From contig CAVZCQ010000004.1 in the NCBI GenBank assembly GCA_963773835.1, positions 1-64,000 on the forward strand: a stretch of DNA of 64,000 bases, in the 5' to 3' direction. The stretch is from JOPF136 sp963773835 (GTDB lineage: Bacteria > Acidobacteriota > Terriglobia > Acidiferrales > UBA7541). Shown here piece by piece: positions 50,769 through 59,806 of this stretch. The notes below the pieces were generated by a model. It did no database searches. It was not told the origin of the DNA and saw only the letters and a list, made by a program, of their open reading frames with translations. The first letter of the stretch is position 1; each line of letters opens with the position of its first letter. Made by a program: the position numbers and the translations under genes.

Positions 50769-51709
50769 GGTAGTGGTTTCACCTGGTCACGGCGTAGCCA
50801 TCCCCGGTGCCCCGCAGAGGTCTCCACCCCGTACCAGTAGGGGGTCACAATCAGAATGATCACTTCCGCGTCGGGTTTCAGCGATTCCAGGCTGATGGCC
50901 CCATGAAAGGGAGCCGACTTCAGCTCTGCCCCCGGGTTTGCCACCAGGCGCACGAGCTCATGGCGCAGGTCGTTCACATGCTGCTCCAGGTTCTTTGCCG
51001 AAGACTCCGCGGCAAGCAGCCGTGAATGTTCCAGCTCGCGCTCGCGGGCCTGCGCGGCCTCCGCTGCTTCCAGTTGGGTGCGCTGCTGCTGAGCTTCCCG
51101 CGCGCGCTCCTGGGCCAGCCGGATCTCCTGCAGCCGGTCTTGGATTTCCTTCAACTCGCTGGATTCCACGCTCCCGTCGGACTCGTGAACCTTCCGCCGT
51201 CCGTCTTCGACGAACACGGCCTCAATCTGCACCCGCGTCCTCGAATCCTTCAGCCCCTGCACCAGATAGCGCACGCTGATGGTTCCGATGTCCGAGCTGT
51301 CCTTGAAATGCCGGGGCGCCACCGCCCCCGTGAATATCTTGTAGAGCGCCTTGCCGGGACCCTGCCAGCGCCCGAAGTACGAAGACGAGTCGGCGGCCAC
51401 AGCCCCGGCCAGCGTCTTCTCCTTTTCGTAAACGTAGGTCCCGTGCACGATCTGGTCGTTGGCCACCTGCTCGACGGCGTGGTATACCTCTGCCTCCGGG
51501 GCCTCCAGAACCACTTCGAGTCCCCCGGTCCGCTGCTGGTCCTCGTGATGGTGGTGGAAAAGCTCGCTGGCCGGAAGATTCAGATAAGGCGCTCCTGTCG
51601 AGCAGAAGAGCAGCAAGCTCAACAGGCATGCCTCGCTCAACCTCGCAAAAGGCCACGGAATAGCCCGGCGTAGCAATCGCTCTTGGAACCTTTGGCGCGG
51701 CACCATTTG
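50765..51709 (-). CDS. Membrane-anchored coiled-coil/SH3 protein
   Basis: A protein of about 314 residues with a hydrophobic N-terminus (EACLLSLLLFCSTGAPY), a domain with LEVVLEAPEAEVYHAVEQVA and TRVQIEAVFVEDGRRKV, a long coiled coil (about 160-230; Gln/Glu/Arg/Ala-rich) and a terminal SH3-like segment (VIILIVTPYWYGVETSAG HRGWLRR). The last part parallels the SH3b segment of the downstream gene. The start with CGAGG before MVPRQRF is chosen over two more upstream ATGs. Function unknown, likely envelope-associated. Confidence 0.6.
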   Translation of the reverse strand, partial: QMVPRQRFQERLLRRAIPWPFARLSEACLLSLLLFCSTGAPYLNLPASELFHHHHEDQQRTGGLEVVLEAPEAEVYHAVEQVANDQIVHGTYVYEKEKTLAGAVAADSSSYFGRWQGPGKALYKIFTGAVAPRHFKDSSDIGTISVRYLVQGLKDSRTRVQIEAVFVEDGRRKVHESDGSVESSELKEIQDRLQEIRLAQERAREAQQQRTQLEAAEAAQARERELEHSRLLAAESSAKNLEQHVNDLRHELVRLVANPGAELKSAPFHGAISLESLKPDAEVIILIVTPYWYGVETSAGHRGWLRRDQVKPLP

Positions 51710-52153
51710 GCCTCGCATCTTCCCATGCGAGTGGGCAAGCAAAACCGGCAAAGTTCCTTCCTACGCCTGAGCGATTGGCGTTGTCAAATCCAAATCAGGA
51801 CGCCCGGCCCCTCGCCCCCGGTGCTTCCCCGCCGTCTCCGCCCCGGCCGCCCCTTCTAGGGGTGAATAAGAATTTTCGACGGGAGATATTTTTTGCTTGA
51901 AATCACACACTTGTAGTTGTAGCTTCTGTTTCACCTAGGGGGAACGAGAAGCCGTTCGGCGGTTGAGTACTTAGACTCGCCTGGAGGGGAACCAGGTGGC
52001 AGCCTTTGGCTCTTTCGCTCGACCGTCTCGCAAGCGCCGATTTCGCGCCGCGGGAAGGATTATACGCAATCCGTCGGCGTGCGTTCAGCGTCTGCGGTGC
52101 TGCTGTGCCCCTGTTCCATTTCAACCCGTCTCGATTGCAATTTAGGAGGGTCT
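51710..52153. other. Upstream region of the respiratory operon
   Basis: No gene is supported. A GC-rich part is followed by an A/T-rich segment (around 51868-51930) with TTGAAA at 51897, a possible -35 box, but no good -10 at the right distance. It is the only sensible place for the promoter of the cytochrome-oxidase operon, which starts 15 bases after a strong AGGAGGG site. Confidence 0.4.
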
Positions 52154-53635
52154 ATGCTCGAACCTTGTTTGGACGCGCTTAGGATGGCCAAGCCAGGCTG
52201 GCTCGGAAGGTTCCTCTCTCGAATTGGGGTAGCAGCCTGTGCGCTTTTGGCGGCCGCGCCGGTGGTCCAGGCGCTTCCGAGCGGGAAGATACTGGCTATA
52301 CCCGCCTTCGCGAGAAAGTATGGCCTGCCGTGCTCGGCGTGCCACACCGCCTGGCCCGAACTCACCAACTTCGGCCAAGCCTTCCGCGACAACGGCTACC
52401 AACTAATGAACGAGCGCGACTCTCCCATCTGGCAGAACCCCTCGTACTTTCCCATTACGTTCCGAATCACTCCGAACTGGCATTTCGAACACACGACGAA
52501 CCAGCCGCTGGATTCCACACCGGGCGACCCAACCAGCACGACCATCAGCAAAACGGTGAGCGTGAACGGCTTCGACTTGTCGGGGATGGACATGTGGTCG
52601 GGAGGGACGCTGTATAAAAATATCTCCTTTATCCTCCTGCCCTCCTCGGACAGCACCGCCACGTTTCACTTTGAGAGTGCCTTCGTGCGCTTCGACAACC
52701 TGGCCCACACCTCCTGGCTGAATCTGAAGTTCGGAAAATTCGAGCTCGACAACTTGATCTCGGAGAAGAGATTCCTCTTCCTCTCCGCCAACGGCGGCTT
52801 GTATCAAAACTACCATTTCGTTCCGGCGGGAGATTCGAACGACTTCGGCCTCGGTGACAACCAGCTCGGCGTGGAATTGAGCGGGCATTCTGCGAACAGC
52901 TATACGCGGTACGGGGTCGCCGTTTTGTCCAACAATGAAGGGCAGCCAAACCTTGGGGCTGGCAACTCCGTGGTGAACGCCGGCCGCACTTACGACACCT
53001 ACCTGACCTTCAGCCATGCCTTCGCTCTCGGCAGTCAGGGTTTTGAGAGAATCGGGGGCTTCGCCTATATTGGCGAGAGGCCTACGTTTGCCCTGACTAC
53101 CATGGGCTCACCGATCCCAGGCGAAGGTCGCGGCAACAAGCCGTTTTACCGAGCCGGTTTCTCGGGCGACTTCTTCTTCTTGAACAGCAGATTGGAATTT
53201 CTGCCCCTCTACATGCACGGCTACGACAACGTGTATCTGGGGATCGGTGCTCCGTCAAATGTGCCGCTGGCCACGGCCTGCCCGGCAGCCACAATCTGCC
53301 GCGGGCCGAGTTGGAACGGCGGGTTCCTCGAGACCCATTTCTATTACAGCCCGCAGCTCGTGTTCACCGGACGCTACGAGTTGATTCGGATGTCCCAGCA
53401 GGCGCTCTCGACCAATCCCGGCAATCAGAGCAACATTGATGCCTACTCCATCGGTTACCGCTGGTATCCCATCATGTTCAGCCGGGCTGGGCTCGCCTTC
53501 CACAACGAGTACTCGATTACCAAGAGTATCGGCATCGTGCCGCTGAGCCACGACGGCGTGGGCCTTCCACCTCTGGCTGCCAATGGCAAGGTTTGGAGCG
53601 GCAGCCTCTTCATCGGGTTGGACTTCGACTTCTAG
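52154..53635 (+). CDS. Outer-membrane cytochrome-porin (Cyc2-like)
   Basis: A 493-residue exported protein: signal peptide (about residues 22-42), then AIPAFARKYGLPCSACH (one haem-binding CxxCH, Cys60/Cys63/His64), PELTNFGQAFRDNGY, and a long beta-barrel-type sequence ending in GLDFDF, as outer-membrane proteins do. One N-terminal haem fused to a porin barrel is the architecture of Cyc2, the Fe(II)-oxidising cytochrome of Acidithiobacillus and other iron oxidisers, and the sequence round the haem resembles it. It may accept electrons at the cell surface and pass them to the periplasmic diheme cytochrome encoded next. AGGAGGG stands upstream of the ATG. Confidence 0.75.
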   Translation: MLEPCLDALRMAKPGWLGRFLSRIGVAACALLAAAPVVQALPSGKILAIPAFARKYGLPCSACHTAWPELTNFGQAFRDNGYQLMNERDSPIWQNPSYFPITFRITPNWHFEHTTNQPLDSTPGDPTSTTISKTVSVNGFDLSGMDMWSGGTLYKNISFILLPSSDSTATFHFESAFVRFDNLAHTSWLNLKFGKFELDNLISEKRFLFLSANGGLYQNYHFVPAGDSNDFGLGDNQLGVELSGHSANSYTRYGVAVLSNNEGQPNLGAGNSVVNAGRTYDTYLTFSHAFALGSQGFERIGGFAYIGERPTFALTTMGSPIPGEGRGNKPFYRAGFSGDFFFLNSRLEFLPLYMHGYDNVYLGIGAPSNVPLATACPAATICRGPSWNGGFLETHFYYSPQLVFTGRYELIRMSQQALSTNPGNQSNIDAYSIGYRWYPIMFSRAGLAFHNEYSITKSIGIVPLSHDGVGLPPLAANGKVWSGSLFIGLDFDF

Positions 53636-53649
53636 GAAGCGAGGAGCCT

Positions 53650-54552
53650 ATGAAAACAAAACTGGCTTTGCTGGGACTCTTCCTGGGCGCTGCCGGCCTG
53701 CTGCTGACCGTCGGGGCCGGCCCCTGCTTCGCGCAAATGGACATCAACATTCACACCGTCACCGGACCGATGGAGAGCCACATCGGGGACATAACGGGCC
53801 ATTCCGAGCGGGGCAGGGCATACTATCGCCGCTTCTGCATCGGATGCCATGGACCGAATGGCGATGGCGAGGGCGAAAACGCCACGTGGTTTGATACCAC
53901 CATGGGTTTCGCAAAGCCCCGGGACTTCACCCGCGCGGTCTTTGAGTGTCGTTCCACCCCCACAGGCACCCTCCCCACCGACGACGATATATTCAATGCC
54001 ATGACCCGCGGCTTTGTCACCACCAACATGCCCCAGTGGCGGCCGCTCACTCCGCAAAGGCGGGCCGATCTTGTGGCCTTCATCAAGACATTTTCAAAGA
54101 GATGGGAGACCCAGAAAGCCGGGACCCCCATCAACATTCCGGCGGAAACCCCCATCAACATTGAAAGCATTCTGCGCGGCAGGGAACTCTTCCAAAACTT
54201 GCAGTGCTGGAAGTGCCATGGACCGGAAGGCAAAGGTAACGGCCCTGCCGCCTCCACGCTCACCGACGACAAAGGCAACCCGATTCACCCCTACAACTTC
54301 TCGATCGGCAACCGCTTCAAGTGCGGTACTACGAACGAAGACCTGTACCGCATCTTCATGACCGGATTGGACAGTTCGCCCATGCCGTCCTTTGCCGACC
54401 TGATCAAGCCCAACCAGGCCTGGGACCTGGTTCACTTCCTGCGCACCCTTCAACCTTTGCCCACTCCCGAGGCGGCCGAATGGAAAACCTACCTGGCCGC
54501 CCACGGAAAGGAAATCAAGCCCATCGGCGAAGAGCCGCCTGGCGGCAACTGA
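53650..54552 (+). CDS. Periplasmic diheme cytochrome c
   Basis: A 300-residue protein with a signal peptide (LALLGLFLGAAGLLLT) and two c-type haem motifs, CIGCHGPNGDGEG (Cys63/His67) and CWKCHGPEGKGNG (Cys186/His190), each in a class I fold with a later Met (NMPQWRPL; SSPMPSFADL) as the likely sixth ligand. Two such domains in tandem are like cytochrome c4/Cyc1, which links Cyc2 to the oxidase in Acidithiobacillus. It starts 14 bases after the porin gene with GAGGAG upstream. Confidence 0.87.
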   Translation: MKTKLALLGLFLGAAGLLLTVGAGPCFAQMDINIHTVTGPMESHIGDITGHSERGRAYYRRFCIGCHGPNGDGEGENATWFDTTMGFAKPRDFTRAVFECRSTPTGTLPTDDDIFNAMTRGFVTTNMPQWRPLTPQRRADLVAFIKTFSKRWETQKAGTPINIPAETPINIESILRGRELFQNLQCWKCHGPEGKGNGPAASTLTDDKGNPIHPYNFSIGNRFKCGTTNEDLYRIFMTGLDSSPMPSFADLIKPNQAWDLVHFLRTLQPLPTPEAAEWKTYLAAHGKEIKPIGEEPPGGN

Positions 54553-54584
54553 CCTCCGTGGCGGCACTGAAAGGAGGACTTTCG

Positions 54585-55310
54585 ATGAAATTTCGGCTCG
54601 TAGTAACGCTCGCGGGAATCGCCATCTTTGCCGCAGCAGTGCTGGTGGTGGGTGCCCCGCCCGCCGCCGGCACCATCGAAGGCAAAGTGACTTACACGGG
54701 GACGCCTCCGAAGATGAAGGTGATAGACATGTCCAAGGAGCCCGGCTGCCAGAAGCAACAACTGGCTAGGACGGATCCCGTGCGCTACCAGACCGTGGTC
54801 ACCGGCCCGGGTGACTCCCTGCAATGGGTCGTCGTGTACGTCTCCGCGGGAGCGCAGAACCCCTCGACCCCGTCCAAGGATGTGGTTTACGACCAAAAGG
54901 GCTGCGAGTACAGTCCGCACGTGGCCGTGATGCAGGTGAACCAGCCGCTGGAGATCGTGAACAGCGACCAGTGGGCGCACAACATCCACCCCATGCCCAA
55001 AATCAACTCGGAGTGGAACAAGTCCCAACCGCCCGGTACTCCGCCGATCACTGCCAAGTGGGAGAAGCCGGAATTCATCCCTGTAAAGTGCAACATTCAT
55101 CCCTGGATGCACGGGTATTTCGTCGTGCTCTCCACTTCGCACTATTCCGTGACGGACCCGGGCGGGAGTTTTTCGCTCAAGGGGCTGGCTCCGGGCAAGT
55201 ACACGATCACGGCCTGGCAGGAGGATTTCGGCACACAGAGCCAGGAAGTAACCGTGGCCGCCAACGAGACAAAGAAAGTCAACTTCGTGTACAAGGTCTT
55301 GCCTTACTAG
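54585..55310 (+). CDS. Cupredoxin-like periplasmic protein
   Basis: A 241-residue exported protein (hydrophobic residues 4-29) with a type-1 copper pattern: SDQWAHNIHPM (His132) and KCNIHPWMHG (Cys169, His172, Met175), followed by a carboxypeptidase-regulatory-like sandwich (GGSFSLKGLAPGKYTITAWQ). The ligands fit a blue copper electron carrier. It lies between the diheme cytochrome and coxB, the place of the cupredoxin AcoP in the rus operon. AGGAGG stands upstream. Confidence 0.78.
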   Translation: MKFRLVVTLAGIAIFAAAVLVVGAPPAAGTIEGKVTYTGTPPKMKVIDMSKEPGCQKQQLARTDPVRYQTVVTGPGDSLQWVVVYVSAGAQNPSTPSKDVVYDQKGCEYSPHVAVMQVNQPLEIVNSDQWAHNIHPMPKINSEWNKSQPPGTPPITAKWEKPEFIPVKCNIHPWMHGYFVVLSTSHYSVTDPGGSFSLKGLAPGKYTITAWQEDFGTQSQEVTVAANETKKVNFVYKVLPY

Positions 55311-55400
55311 CGGCAGGCGCGCGCGGGGCTGCTCAGGCCGGTTGAAAGTAGGGGGCCGGGGCGACCGGCGTTTTCGCGGCGGGAGGTGCGGGAGGGCGGA

Positions 55401-56207
55401 ATGGGGAAGACATTCACTGTCGTTTTGGTGGTGATCACTCTGGTCTCCACCGCGTTTTTCATCTTCCACGGTCAGCTCCTCTGGCTGCCCGAGGATGCCT
55501 CGGCACATGGACCCGCCATCGACCAGCAGCTGATGGAAACGATGACCGGGACGGGAATCTTGTTCCTCCTCGGGCAACTGGTTCTCTGCGCGTTTGTCTG
55601 GCAGTCCGCGGGGCGGAAGGAAGGTTGGAAGCCCAAGACCTTTCCGGGTGGGCCGAAACCGATGGTGATTTCTGCCATCCTGGTCGTGGGGCTCGAGATC
55701 CTCGCTCTTTCCTTTGTGGGTTCGAAGGTCTGGGCGGGAATCTACATGGCAACCCCCAACCCGCAGGCCATGCGCATCGACGTGCAGGCTGGGCAGTTCG
55801 CATTCTATTTCCGATATGCCGGCCCCGACGGCAAGTTTGGCGAGCTGCACCCGGAAAAGATTAACCAGGCGGACGGAAACTTCTTTGGGCTGGATCCGCG
55901 GAACGACGTGGACGCGCGCGACGACGTCGTCACGGCCACCATGGCCATCCCGGTAGACCAGCCCATCCAGCTCACCCTTCATTCCCAGGACGTCATCCAT
56001 TCCTTCTACGTGCGGGAACTCCGCATCCATCAGGACATCGTGCCCGGGCTTATGATCCCGATGCACTTTACAGCCACCAAGACCGGAAGATTCGAGATCG
56101 CGTGCACGCAACTCTGTGGCCTGGGCCACTATGAGATGCGCGCCTTTCTGGAGGTAATGCCGCAGGACAAGTTCGATCAGTGGCTCAAGCAGCAGGAAGC
56201 GCAGTAA
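55401..56207 (+). CDS. coxB: Cytochrome c oxidase subunit II
   Basis: A 268-residue protein with two N-terminal membrane helices (about 5-22 and 50-68), a further hydrophobic segment at about 88-112, and a periplasmic cupredoxin domain. CuA ligands are all present: SQDVIHSFYVRELRI (His200) and ACTQLCGLGHYEM (Cys235, Cys239, His243, Met246). It receives electrons from the periplasmic carriers. No fused cytochrome c domain. The ATG after a purine-rich stretch is used. Confidence 0.93.
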   Translation: MGKTFTVVLVVITLVSTAFFIFHGQLLWLPEDASAHGPAIDQQLMETMTGTGILFLLGQLVLCAFVWQSAGRKEGWKPKTFPGGPKPMVISAILVVGLEILALSFVGSKVWAGIYMATPNPQAMRIDVQAGQFAFYFRYAGPDGKFGELHPEKINQADGNFFGLDPRNDVDARDDVVTATMAIPVDQPIQLTLHSQDVIHSFYVRELRIHQDIVPGLMIPMHFTATKTGRFEIACTQLCGLGHYEMRAFLEVMPQDKFDQWLKQQEAQ

Positions 56208-56270
56208 TCGGGCAGGGAAGGCGCCGCCGCCCGAGTCCAGGCAGCGCTTTCAGGGAAGAACGAGGAGAAC

Positions 56271-58046
56271 ATGAGCGAGGCGACGGTTCATCCGGCGGTC
56301 CATCAGCACACCGCTCCCACGAGCTTCATTCGCAAGTACGTCTTCAGCGTGGACCACAAAGTCATCGGCCTCCAGTATTACGGACTGGCATTGGTGGCGG
56401 TGTTCATCGGCATGGCGCTTTCCTGGCTGATGCGGCTGCACTTGGGCTGGGCCACGCTGGCCATCCCCGGCCTGGAAAAGCTTTCGGCCGCCGGAGCGCC
56501 GGGCAACGTGATGACCCCGGAATACTACCTGTCCCTGATGACCATGCACGGGACGATCATGGTCTTCTTCGTGCTCACCACCGCGCCCTTCGCCGGCTTC
56601 GGGAACTACTTCCTTCCCATTCAGGTGGGGGCCGCGGATATGGCTTTTCCGCGCATGAACATGATGTCGTTCTGGGTCACTTTCGTGGCGTTTCTGGCTC
56701 TGATGTCCGCCTTTTTTGTTCCCGGCGGCCCGCCTCTTTCCGGCTGGACGGCCTATGCGCCGCTCAGCGCCGTGGGGCAGACCTCAGGACCGGGCCAGGG
56801 CTGGGGACAGACGATGTGGGCGGTGTCCATCGCCATCTTCTGCGTGGGGCAGTTGCTGGGCTCGCTGAACTTCATTGCCACTACTTTGGATTTGCGCACC
56901 AAGGGAATGTCGCTGGCCCGGCTGCCGCTCTCCACCTGGGCCTGGTTCATCACTTCGGTGATTGGGCTCATGGCGTTCGCGGTGCTGCTGCCCGCCTGCA
57001 TCCTGCTGATCCTCGACCGGACCGCGGGGACGAGTTTCTTCCTGCCCGCCGGGCTCGTGTTCGGGGACCAAGTGCTGCCGCACGCGGGGGGCTCGCCGCT
57101 GCTCTGGCAGCACCTGTTCTGGTTCTTCGGTCATCCGGAGGTGTACATCGCCATCCTTCCGGCGATTGGAATTGTGTCTCACATCCTGCCGGCTTTCTTG
57201 CGCAAGCCGCCTCTTGGACCGCGCGTTCTCGTCGGCTGCATGGTGGCCATCGGATTCCTCAGCTATATGGTGTGGGGCCATCACATGTTCGTGAGCGGGA
57301 TGAACCCGTTTTCGGCCATCCTGTTTTCGCTGCCCACCCTGGTGATCACCATCCCGGCGACCATCGCCACCCTGCTGTGGGTCGGCTCGGTGTACGGCTC
57401 GCGGATGAAGTTCACCTCCGCCGCGCTGTTTTGCCTGGGGTTCATCTCCGTATTCACCACGGGTGGCCTGAGCGGTTTCTTCCTCGCTCAGCCCTCAATT
57501 GACACCTACCTGCACGCCACCTATTTCGTCGTGGCCCACTTCCACTTTGTCATGGCCGTGGCGGCGATTTTCGGCATGTTCGCGGGGACCTATTTCTGGA
57601 TGCCGAAGATGGTGGGGCGGATGATGAACGAGAAGCTGGGGAAAATCCACTTCTGGCTGACGTTCGTCGGTGTGTACTGCATCTTCATGCCCATGCACTA
57701 TATCGGCTTGGCCGGGAATGTGCGGCGCTACGCAGCCTTCACCGATAATTTCCTGGCGCCGCTGATTCCCGTGCACAAATTCATTACCATCGCGGCGCTG
57801 CTCACCGGGGCGGCCCAATTCATCTTCCTGTTCAACCTGATTTGGACCCGCTTCCGGGGGCCGAAGGCTTCCGATAACCCCTGGGGAGCTACTTCGCTGG
57901 AGTGGTCCACCACCTCTCCGCCGCCGTTCGACAACTTCGGCGGAAAGCAAATGGTGGTCCATCAGGAGCCCTACCTCTATGGCGTTGAGGGCGCGTCCGC
58001 GGACTTCATCATGCAGACCTCGCCCGAAGTCGTGAAAACTCCGTAA
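56271..58046 (+). CDS. coxA: Cytochrome c oxidase subunit I
   Basis: A 591-residue, 12-helix haem-copper oxidase core: YVFSVDHKVIGLQYYG, MTMHGTIMVFF (low-spin haem His), FWFFGHPEVYIAILP (CuB His and the crosslinked Tyr), MVWGHHMFVSGMNP (two CuB His) and YFVVAHFHFVMAVAA (haem ligands). The HPEVY sequence is the standard A-type arrangement. It catalyses oxygen reduction with proton pumping in the inner membrane. Confidence 0.95.
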   Translation: MSEATVHPAVHQHTAPTSFIRKYVFSVDHKVIGLQYYGLALVAVFIGMALSWLMRLHLGWATLAIPGLEKLSAAGAPGNVMTPEYYLSLMTMHGTIMVFFVLTTAPFAGFGNYFLPIQVGAADMAFPRMNMMSFWVTFVAFLALMSAFFVPGGPPLSGWTAYAPLSAVGQTSGPGQGWGQTMWAVSIAIFCVGQLLGSLNFIATTLDLRTKGMSLARLPLSTWAWFITSVIGLMAFAVLLPACILLILDRTAGTSFFLPAGLVFGDQVLPHAGGSPLLWQHLFWFFGHPEVYIAILPAIGIVSHILPAFLRKPPLGPRVLVGCMVAIGFLSYMVWGHHMFVSGMNPFSAILFSLPTLVITIPATIATLLWVGSVYGSRMKFTSAALFCLGFISVFTTGGLSGFFLAQPSIDTYLHATYFVVAHFHFVMAVAAIFGMFAGTYFWMPKMVGRMMNEKLGKIHFWLTFVGVYCIFMPMHYIGLAGNVRRYAAFTDNFLAPLIPVHKFITIAALLTGAAQFIFLFNLIWTRFRGPKASDNPWGATSLEWSTTSPPPFDNFGGKQMVVHQEPYLYGVEGASADFIMQTSPEVVKTP

Positions 58047-58066
58047 GGGGCGGGAAGGGGGGAGAC

Positions 58067-58696
58067 TTGAGCGAACTGGAACTGAGCGCGGGATCCGGCC
58101 ATGCCGGCCTGATGGAGGAGTCTCCGTACGGGATTCCCTCCGGCAAGCTGGCCATGTGGTGCTTTGTCCTCTCCGACGCGGTGACTTTCAGTGCGATTCT
58201 GTTCGCATACGGTTATCTCCGCGTCGGAAGCCCGGACTGGAGCACTCCATTCCTCTTCTTGCCGTCGGTTCTCAACGGGCTGGTGATGACCTTTGTGCTG
58301 CTCACCAGCGGGCTGACCATGATCGCGGCGGTGGAAGCGGCGAAGGCAGGGCGTACTGTGGCGGGAACCCGCTGGCTGTGGGCTACCTGCGCGCTGGGTG
58401 CGCTGTTTGCCGTCATGCACCTGATGGAATGGCGGCACATGATTGAGGAGGGCTGGAGGCTGTTCCAGAACCCCACGGGCGGGTCGGTGGAGTTCGGGGC
58501 GGCCTTCTTTAGCATTACCGGTCTTCATCTGCTGCACGTCATTGGCGGCGTGTGCGCGCTGGCCGTCATGGCGCTCGGCTTCCACCGGGGAAAATACAAC
58601 CGCATCGACGTGGAAGTCACCGGAATTTACTGGCATTTCGTGGATCTGGTGTGGATGTTCGTGTTTCCGCTCATGTATCTGATGAACGCAAAGTAG
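58067..58696 (+). CDS. coxC: Cytochrome c oxidase subunit III
   Basis: A 209-residue protein with five to six membrane helices: LAMWCFVLSDAVTFSAILFA, NGLVMTFVLLTSGLTMI, FFSITGLHLLHVIGGVCAL, GIYWHFVDLVWMFVFPLMYL. The conserved Glu/His pattern of subunit III is present. It uses a TTG start behind GGGGGGAGAC. Part of the oxidase operon. Confidence 0.9.
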   Translation: MSELELSAGSGHAGLMEESPYGIPSGKLAMWCFVLSDAVTFSAILFAYGYLRVGSPDWSTPFLFLPSVLNGLVMTFVLLTSGLTMIAAVEAAKAGRTVAGTRWLWATCALGALFAVMHLMEWRHMIEEGWRLFQNPTGGSVEFGAAFFSITGLHLLHVIGGVCALAVMALGFHRGKYNRIDVEVTGIYWHFVDLVWMFVFPLMYLMNAK

Positions 58697-58712
58697 AAGG
58701 CCGGAGAGGATC

Positions 58713-59027
58713 ATGACCACCGAACAATCAGGGCAGGGCCCCGGAATGAAGTTCTTTGTGGCTGTGTGGATCGGGCTAATGTGCATCGTGGGCATCGAAG
58801 TGATCGTGACCTACCAGCATCCGGCGGCGCGGGATCTGCTGGTTTGGCTCCTCGTCCTGGCATTCGTCGAAGCGGGAATCGCGGTGTGGTACTTCATGCA
58901 CCTCAAGTTCGAGCGCACGGCGCTGGCCTGGACCATGCTGCCTTTGCTCGCATTCGTGGTTTTTATGATGGACCAGATCTGGCCGGATGCCTTCCGCCTG
59001 CTCAGCATGCGGTTGCTTTCGAGCTGA
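58713..59027 (+). CDS. coxD: Cytochrome c oxidase subunit IV
   Basis: A 104-residue protein with three hydrophobic segments (KFFVAVWIGLMCIVGIEVIV, LLVWLLVLAFVEAGIAVWYF, LAWTMLPLLAFVVFMM) typical of the prokaryotic subunit IV that helps assemble the CuB site. It begins 16 bases after coxC. Confidence 0.85.
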   Translation: MTTEQSGQGPGMKFFVAVWIGLMCIVGIEVIVTYQHPAARDLLVWLLVLAFVEAGIAVWYFMHLKFERTALAWTMLPLLAFVVFMMDQIWPDAFRLLSMRLLSS

Positions 59028-59111
59028 GGCCGCAAAGGACCTGCATCAAGGGGCTCGAAAGTCGTCGCCGGGCTTGCAGAGGACGACCGGCGGAAGAGAG
59101 AAAGGCAGGCA

Positions 59112-59414
59112 ATGAGTATGCGCGCAATGCGAGGGTGGGTCAGTCGAGGGGCAGCGTTGGGACTGGCCTTGCTGGCTGGCATCGCTGCTCCGGCCACGCT
59201 CTTCGCCCAGCAGTGCCCCCTTTGCTATACGAGCGCGGCCGCCAGTTCGGCCAAGTTTATCCAGGCGCTGAAAGGCGGCATCCTCGCTCTGCTCATTCCC
59301 TCGGTCTTTATCGGCGCCGTGTTCAGCGTTATCGCCTATCGGCGCCGCGATGAATGCGGCCAGACAGAGGCCCGGCAACCTCCCGCCGGTCAGCCCCCCG
59401 ATTTTCTTGGATGA
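59112..59414 (+). CDS. Small membrane protein of the oxidase operon
   Basis: A 100-residue protein: signal-like N-terminus (LGLALLAGIAAPATLFAQ), then QQCPLCYTSAAASSAKF, a transmembrane helix (GGILALLIPSVFIGAVFSVI) and a basic tail. Proteins with the CPLC motif at the end of acidobacterial cox operons seem familiar but have no known role; the Cys pair could help copper or haem insertion (inference). Confidence 0.65.
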   Translation: MSMRAMRGWVSRGAALGLALLAGIAAPATLFAQQCPLCYTSAAASSAKFIQALKGGILALLIPSVFIGAVFSVIAYRRRDECGQTEARQPPAGQPPDFLG

Positions 59415-59503
59415 TCGTTCTTCGCCCCTGACAGCCCCTTCCTTTCCCGCGCAGAAAAATGGCCGCCCGTGCCTCCGCAGTGGGAAGGAATTGCGTTCGA
59501 CAT

Positions 59504-59806
59504 TCAGTGTTCGCTGTGCGTGTCCCTCGTCTCCTCGTCCTCCTGCTTCAAACCGCGCAGGAAGGTGCGCGTGGCAAAAGGCGAAGCCGTGAACACCACC
59601 ACAACCAGCGAAATCCCCAGCCACCGCGGAAAGTTCGGCAACTGCACCATCACCAGAAACGCAAACCCCACGCTGACTCCCAGCCCTAGCAATATCAGGA
59701 ATTGGGCACGCAGGCTCATCCGCCGAACGCTGCGGGTCAAGAGCACCACGCCCGCGGCAAACGCAAGCGGTATCAAGATCAACGGCGCTGCTCCCGTCAG
59801 ATCCAT
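59504..59806 (-). CDS. Small membrane protein, hypothetical
   Basis: A 100-residue protein with three hydrophobic segments (APLILIPLAFAAGVVLLT, AQFLILLGLGVSVGFAFLVM, WLGISLVVVVFTAS) and a charged tail. The ATG behind GGAAGGA is chosen. It is convergent with the oxidase operon. Function unknown. Confidence 0.55.
   Translation of the reverse strand: MDLTGAAPLILIPLAFAAGVVLLTRSVRRMSLRAQFLILLGLGVSVGFAFLVMVQLPNFPRWLGISLVVVVFTASPFATRTFLRGLKQEDEETRDTHSEH

Noticed and set aside
51897..51902. TTGAAA as -35 box of the respiratory operon
   Set aside because: No acceptable -10 hexamer at 16-18 bases; kept only as a remark.
54489..56129. Minus-strand open frame (546 aa) across cytochrome, cupredoxin and coxB
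   Set aside because: Crosses three genes with full motifs on the plus strand; no recognisable protein features.
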